Assembly (NCBI GenBank): GCA_947166295.1
Contig: CAMVDR010000001.1
Span: 1-64,000 of the forward strand
Length of the DNA: 64,000 bases
Direction of reading: 5' to 3'
DNA from: an uncultured Candidatus Saccharibacteria bacterium
GTDB taxonomy: Bacteria > Patescibacteriota > Saccharimonadia > Saccharimonadales > Saccharimonadaceae
The first letter of the stretch is position 1. Every line of letters begins with the position of its first letter. The position numbers and the translations under genes are program-made. Of the stretch, positions 60,314 through 64,000 are shown piece after piece. The notes beneath the pieces were generated by a model that was not told the origin of the DNA, made no database searches, and worked only from the letters and a program-made list of their open reading frames with translations.

Positions 60314-61039
60314 ATGAAGAATATTGTTGAAGTAAAAAACTTCAAGATGGTGTTTGGCGATAAAACTATTGTTAAAGATTTAAGTTTTGAAGTGAAGAAG
60401 GGGGAAATATTTGGCCTACTGGGGGCAAATGGTTCGGGGAAAACTACTACCATTAGGGCGCTTTTAGGATTATATACTCCTACGAGCGGCGAGCTTTTGA
60501 TCGATGGTAAAAAATATGACCCAGAAGATGCGGAAGCGATAGTGGGATATTTGCCGGAGGAGCGGGGGTTGTATCGTAAAGAAAATGTAATAGATACGAT
60601 GGTGTATTTTGGTGAGCTAAAAGGCGTAGAAAATCCGTATGAGTGGAGCATGAAGTACTTGAAGCGAGTAGGGTTGGAAGATAAGGCCAAAGAGCGAGTA
60701 GAAAAATTATCCGGTGGGCAGCAGCAGAAAATCCAGCTAGGGATTACCATTATGAATAATCCGAAGCTTTTGATTTTGGACGAGCCGACTAAGGGGTTTG
60801 ACCCGATGAACCGGCGACTTTTAATGGAGATAATTGACGAGCAGCACAAAAAAGGTTGTGCGATAATTATGATTACGCATTATATGGATGAGGTGGAAAA
60901 ACTTTGCGATAGGGCGCTTTTACTAAAAGATGGCGCGGCGAGAGCATATGGGGAGATTAGCGAAATTAAAAAAGAATTTAAGAATAAATCTTTGGATCAA
61001 ATTTTTATAGATATCTATGGGGAGAACGAAAATGCGTAG
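60314..61039 (+). CDS. ABC transporter ATPase (NatA-like)
   Basis: 241 aa. Walker A GANGSGKTTT, Q-loop in VGYLPEERGLY, signature LSGGQQQKIQ, Walker B LLILDEPTKGFD and switch His in MITHYMDE. Companion of the permease that starts eight bases before its stop. Likely part of an ABC-2 type exporter; substrate unknown. Confidence 0.93.
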   Translation: MKNIVEVKNFKMVFGDKTIVKDLSFEVKKGEIFGLLGANGSGKTTTIRALLGLYTPTSGELLIDGKKYDPEDAEAIVGYLPEERGLYRKENVIDTMVYFGELKGVENPYEWSMKYLKRVGLEDKAKERVEKLSGGQQQKIQLGITIMNNPKLLILDEPTKGFDPMNRRLLMEIIDEQHKKGCAIIMITHYMDEVEKLCDRALLLKDGAARAYGEISEIKKEFKNKSLDQIFIDIYGENENA

Positions 61040-62219
61040 TGCGACATTAAAAGTAGCAAGATTTGAAATAATGCGACAATTAAAAAAGCCGGCATTTTGG
61101 GCGGCGACGCTTTTAATTCCCTTGTTGATCGGCGGAATATATTTGATTAGTTTTATTTCTTCGCAAAGTGTAGAACAAAATCCCACGATAGATGAAAATA
61201 CTAAAATTGCGATTACGGACGCGGCGGGAATTTTGCCAAGCGATGCGCCGTATGTGATAAATGGTGATAAAGAATATGGAAAAGAAATGATAAAAAATGG
61301 GGAAGTAGATTTGTATTTTTATATCCCTGAGGATTTTGCGGAGAGTAAAAAGGCGGAGTTTTATCATATTTCTGAAGGGCTAGATATTTTTAATAATGAT
61401 GGAAATATTTTGAAAGGGATACTTTTGCAGAATGCGACAGAGCGAGTAAGTGTGCTAGATGGATTGGCATTAACTGGTGGCTATGAAATCGTAGATAACA
61501 AAATGGATAAAAATGGTGAGGCGGCAAATCCATTGGGTAAAGCGATAATTCCGTTTGCGTTCGGTATAGTATTCTTTATGTTTATAGCACTATGTGGCAA
61601 TAGATTTTTGTTAAATGTGGTAGAGGAAAAGGAAAATAGAATTAGTGAACTAATTTTGACTTCGGTGTCTTCTAAACATTTAATTGTAGGGAAAATTATT
61701 GCGCTTTTGGTGTTAGGTGTGGTACAGATTTTGGCGCTAGTGGTGCCGGTGTTGATTTTGGCCTTTATTAATCGTGACAACCCAATGATTAGCATGGTGA
61801 TGTCTACGATAGAATTTGACCCAGTGACGATAATACTGAGTTTGCTGCTATTCATGGTGTCGGTAATATTTTATGCAGGGACTTGTACGTTTGTGGGGTC
61901 GCTAGTGTCTACGGCGAAGGATGCATCGTCTTTTATTGGACCGGCGATCATTGCGATGGTGTTTCCCTTGTATTTTATGCAAATGTTTATGGCGGCGGAG
62001 CCGAGTATGGCGGTGCAGATTATGACTTATTTCCCGTTTTCGGCACCAATTGCCTTGATGCTCAGAAGTGGATTTGGTACGATATCTGTTGCGGAACTCT
62101 GTGTGGGGATTTTGGTGGTGGCGGCATCAGCTGCGATTGTGATTAGACTAGCAGTAACGTCGTTTCAAAAGAATGCGATTAACTTTTCGATAGTAAAACC
62201 AAAGTTTTGGAAGAAATAA
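61032..62219 (+). CDS. ABC-2 type permease (NatB-like)
   Basis: 395 aa from ATG 61032 (GGGGAG seven bases upstream). One N-terminal membrane helix, a large extracytoplasmic domain (about 50-180), then five or six C-terminal helices. VVEEKENRISELILTSVSSK is the family coupling helix. It converges on the gene at 62220 without a gap. Confidence 0.9.
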   Translation: MRSATLKVARFEIMRQLKKPAFWAATLLIPLLIGGIYLISFISSQSVEQNPTIDENTKIAITDAAGILPSDAPYVINGDKEYGKEMIKNGEVDLYFYIPEDFAESKKAEFYHISEGLDIFNNDGNILKGILLQNATERVSVLDGLALTGGYEIVDNKMDKNGEAANPLGKAIIPFAFGIVFFMFIALCGNRFLLNVVEEKENRISELILTSVSSKHLIVGKIIALLVLGVVQILALVVPVLILAFINRDNPMISMVMSTIEFDPVTIILSLLLFMVSVIFYAGTCTFVGSLVSTAKDASSFIGPAIIAMVFPLYFMQMFMAAEPSMAVQIMTYFPFSAPIALMLRSGFGTISVAELCVGILVVAASAAIVIRLAVTSFQKNAINFSIVKPKFWKK

Positions 62220-63563
62220 TTATTTGATACTTGGAGTTTTGAAAATGAATTTGGTGTGGGCGGTATAGCTTTTGGCGGCAGCAACGGTTTGGCGGAAATT
62301 ATAAACGAAGTTTGCGGCATCTTGATTAGCAAAGTTTACCAATTTATCTATACCGGAAGTTTCGAAAGTATTTAAGCCTTGATTTAAAGTGTGGCTACCG
62401 GCGGAAAGTTGAGCAGCTCCAGCGGAAAGCGAATTAATGCCGTTTTTAAGTTCGGTGGTACCAGCCGCCAAGTTATTTGCGCCGACGGATAATTCGCTAG
62501 CACCATTAGCGAGAGCTTCGATATTGCCAGTGTAAGTGGTGACGGCGGTATTGATTTTGTTGTAATATTCTACGATGGGTGCCGTAAGTTCGGCGACTAA
62601 AGCTGGATCTAAGTCGTACTTTGCAATTAAGTTTTCGGCGGTGGCGGTAACTTGATCTACTACGCCATAAGCTTTGGCAAGTATTTCGTTGTCAAAAGCT
62701 ACGACAGAATTAAGACCATTAGAAAGTCTGGTGATACCGGTGGCTAAATTGTTGGCGCCAGATTCTAAATTGTTAGCGCCAAGTTGGAGTTTGGAGATGC
62801 CGGCGGCGAGGGTGTCTATGCCATTTGTTAGATCGTTGGAGCCGGCAATAATTTGATCTAGGCTGTTAGAAAGGCTATTGATAGAACTGATGATGCTATC
62901 AACTGAAGTGAGCTTGGAAGTATCTAACTCGGCGAATAATTCGTTGGTGGCAAAACTGTAAACTGTGCCGAGTTCAAAATTAGTGGTATCGGCTTCTATG
63001 GTAAAGTTAGAAGGCAAGAAATCAGCATTTAAATCTTGACTAAGACCGGCAAAAGTGTAGCCAACTAGAGTAGTAGTATCGTTGCTCTCAGAAATGATTT
63101 TGCCATTATCAATTTTGATATTACTAAATTTAGTACTATCAAGATTTAGGCCAGTGACCGTAAGAAATGGTACGAGCTTGTTTTGATAAGTGGAAGTGGC
63201 GGAAAAATTATATGTGATTTTAATGTGGCCAGATTTGCCGGCTAGTTCTGAAGCGGAAATTTCTGTATCGTCTAAATAATACTGAATTTGCATTTCTACT
63301 GGTAAAGTTTCTTCATTTGCAATGGTGTTACCGATAAAAGTTTTATTAATGGTGCCAGTGGCATCTGTGATTGCGTAAATGTTGGCGTCTTTAGTGGATA
63401 GTTTATTAATATTGTCGGTGGCGAGATCGGAATTTATGGCGACAAGATTTTGTGGTGTGTTGTCTGTGCCATTTTGTGTAGTGTTATTAATTGCTAAAGT
63501 AGCAGTGCTGCTTAAGAATAAAGTAGCGATTAAGGTTGATGCGAAGATTAAAGGTTTTTTCAT
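62220..63563 (-). CDS. Secreted YhgE/Pip-like heptad-repeat protein
   Basis: About 447 aa from ATG 63563, with AAAGGAA upstream. Signal peptide (MKKPLIFASTLIATLFLSST), a beta-rich region, then long Gly/Asn/Leu heptads (LQLGANNLESGANNLATGI) typical of Pip/YhgE and of MMPL ectodomains. No C-terminal membrane segment, unlike YhgE. It overlaps the MMPL gene by four bases (ATGA), so it is probably the soluble partner of that membrane protein. Confidence 0.75.
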   Translation of the reverse strand: MKKPLIFASTLIATLFLSSTATLAINNTTQNGTDNTPQNLVAINSDLATDNINKLSTKDANIYAITDATGTINKTFIGNTIANEETLPVEMQIQYYLDDTEISASELAGKSGHIKITYNFSATSTYQNKLVPFLTVTGLNLDSTKFSNIKIDNGKIISESNDTTTLVGYTFAGLSQDLNADFLPSNFTIEADTTNFELGTVYSFATNELFAELDTSKLTSVDSIISSINSLSNSLDQIIAGSNDLTNGIDTLAAGISKLQLGANNLESGANNLATGITRLSNGLNSVVAFDNEILAKAYGVVDQVTATAENLIAKYDLDPALVAELTAPIVEYYNKINTAVTTYTGNIEALANGASELSVGANNLAAGTTELKNGINSLSAGAAQLSAGSHTLNQGLNTFETSGIDKLVNFANQDAANFVYNFRQTVAAAKSYTAHTKFIFKTPSIK

Positions 63564-64000
63564 GAATTGGTTCCTTTCGTTAATTTTTTCATACCTAGGG
63601 TAGTGCGAATAATGAGTGGATCGGCGAGAATAAGTAATGACGGTAGGAAGGTTGGGACGACAAAGATACTGATGATGGCGCCACGAGCCATAAGCATACA
63701 CATTGAGGAAATCATATCGGCTTGTGAATAAATAGCTACGCCAATGGTGGCGGCAAAGAGGACGGCGCCGGAAACAATAATAGAGGGTAGGGAAGTTTTG
63801 ATAGAGATTTTGGCGGCATCACGCTTACTTAGGCCGGATATACGTTCGCGATTGTAGCGCGTAGTCATGAGGATAGCGTAATCTACCGTGGCACCTAGCT
63901 GGATGGTGCTGATGCAAATTGGTGTGATGAAAGAAAGCTGCGTGCCGGTAAAATGACATAGGCCGAGATTGATGAAAATTGCAGACTCTATAACGGCAAT
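63560..64000 (-). CDS. MMPL/RND-family membrane protein, C-terminal part (cut by window end)
   Basis: About 146 C-terminal residues are visible, and the frame stays open to the window edge. GATVDYAILMTTRYNRER is the conserved MMPL/SSD region; three hydrophobic helices follow, with a polar tail GMKKLTKGTNS. These proteins export lipids or other hydrophobic compounds using proton motive force. Confidence 0.85.
   Translation of the reverse strand: MAVIESAIFINLGLCHFTGTQLSFITPICISTIQLGATVDYAILMTTRYNRERISGLSKRDAAKISIKTSLPSIIVSGAVLFAATIGVAIYSQADMISSMCMLMARGAIISIFVVPTFLPSLLILADPLIIRTTLGMKKLTKGTNS

Noticed and set aside
60211..60849. 212-aa frame antisense to the ABC ATPase
   Set aside because: The ATPase on the other strand has every ABC motif; this is a shadow frame and also runs into the tRNA.

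Overview
The window looks like a chromosomal segment of a host-associated Patescibacteria (CPR) bacterium, most likely a Saccharibacteria (TM7). This is inferred from gene content and style, not from a marker phylogeny. The evidence is dense AT-rich genes with many 1-17 bp overlaps, RNase Y, a type IV pilin, a PilB-like ATPase and ComEC, a membrane-anchored Clp-type ATPase, many secreted or anchored surface proteins, almost no biosynthesis genes, and the standard genetic code. Promoters are mostly an isolated (T)TGTGNTATAAT-type -10 box. At ten genes the ATG lies exactly six nucleotides after that box, which predicts leaderless mRNAs.

Layout. 1-1.3 kb: start of a surface adhesin gene (cut by the window edge) with a structured leader, then a small unknown protein. 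1.3-5.8 kb: rny, a HAD phosphatase, a pyrophosphatase-like protein, DUF1653, an AlkD-like protein and two unknowns, ending at tRNA-Lys. 5.8-14.0 kb: a genomic island. A large serine integrase reads antisense into tRNA-Lys, followed by ParB-like / PD-(D/E)XK nuclease / SNF2 helicase / ParB-like in one overlapping operon and a convergent Dam-type methylase, then an unknown gene and a ClbS-like gene. 14.2-17.8 kb: two secreted proteins (cohesin-like, lipase-like) between 210-bp direct repeats. 17.8-21.2 kb: cyclophilin-like protein, alpha/beta hydrolase, membrane protein, Ham1, zinc ribbon. 21.3-27.2 kb: adhesin with leader, glmS, InlB-repeat protein and a tail-anchored extracellular-type protein. 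27.2-31.3 kb: sugar-phosphate transferase, GT4 and Wzy-like polymerase, a glycan operon. 31.3-35.8 kb: GNAT, glmM, Pta-like, dnaK with CIRCE. 36-38 kb: ruvB, bacterial PH domain protein, pilin. 38-44 kb: adhesin with leader, tRNA(CAT), membrane protein, a nonsense-interrupted lipase paralogue and a standalone small RNA. 43.7-48.8 kb: anchored Ig-like protein and a 1485-aa subtilase/BspA-LRR/dockerin protein. 48.9-55.7 kb: two tRNA-Arg, comEC, yebC, CDF transporter, tRNA-Ser, Clp-like ATPase. 55.7-64 kb: adhesin with leader, a 34-aa basic protein, PilB-like ATPase, methyltransferase, tRNA-Arg, ABC exporter, Pip-like protein and an MMPL protein (cut by the edge).

The strongest candidates for something undescribed are two. 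(1) A structured 5' leader RNA of about 175-190 nt precedes all four paralogous FFYYxFRN adhesin genes, starts at the predicted +1, and has a covarying 12-bp pseudoknot that competes with a downstream hairpin. (2) The island operon ParB-PD-(D/E)XK-SNF2-ParB with a Dam methylase resembles a restriction/defence or DNA-processing system whose layout I do not recognise.
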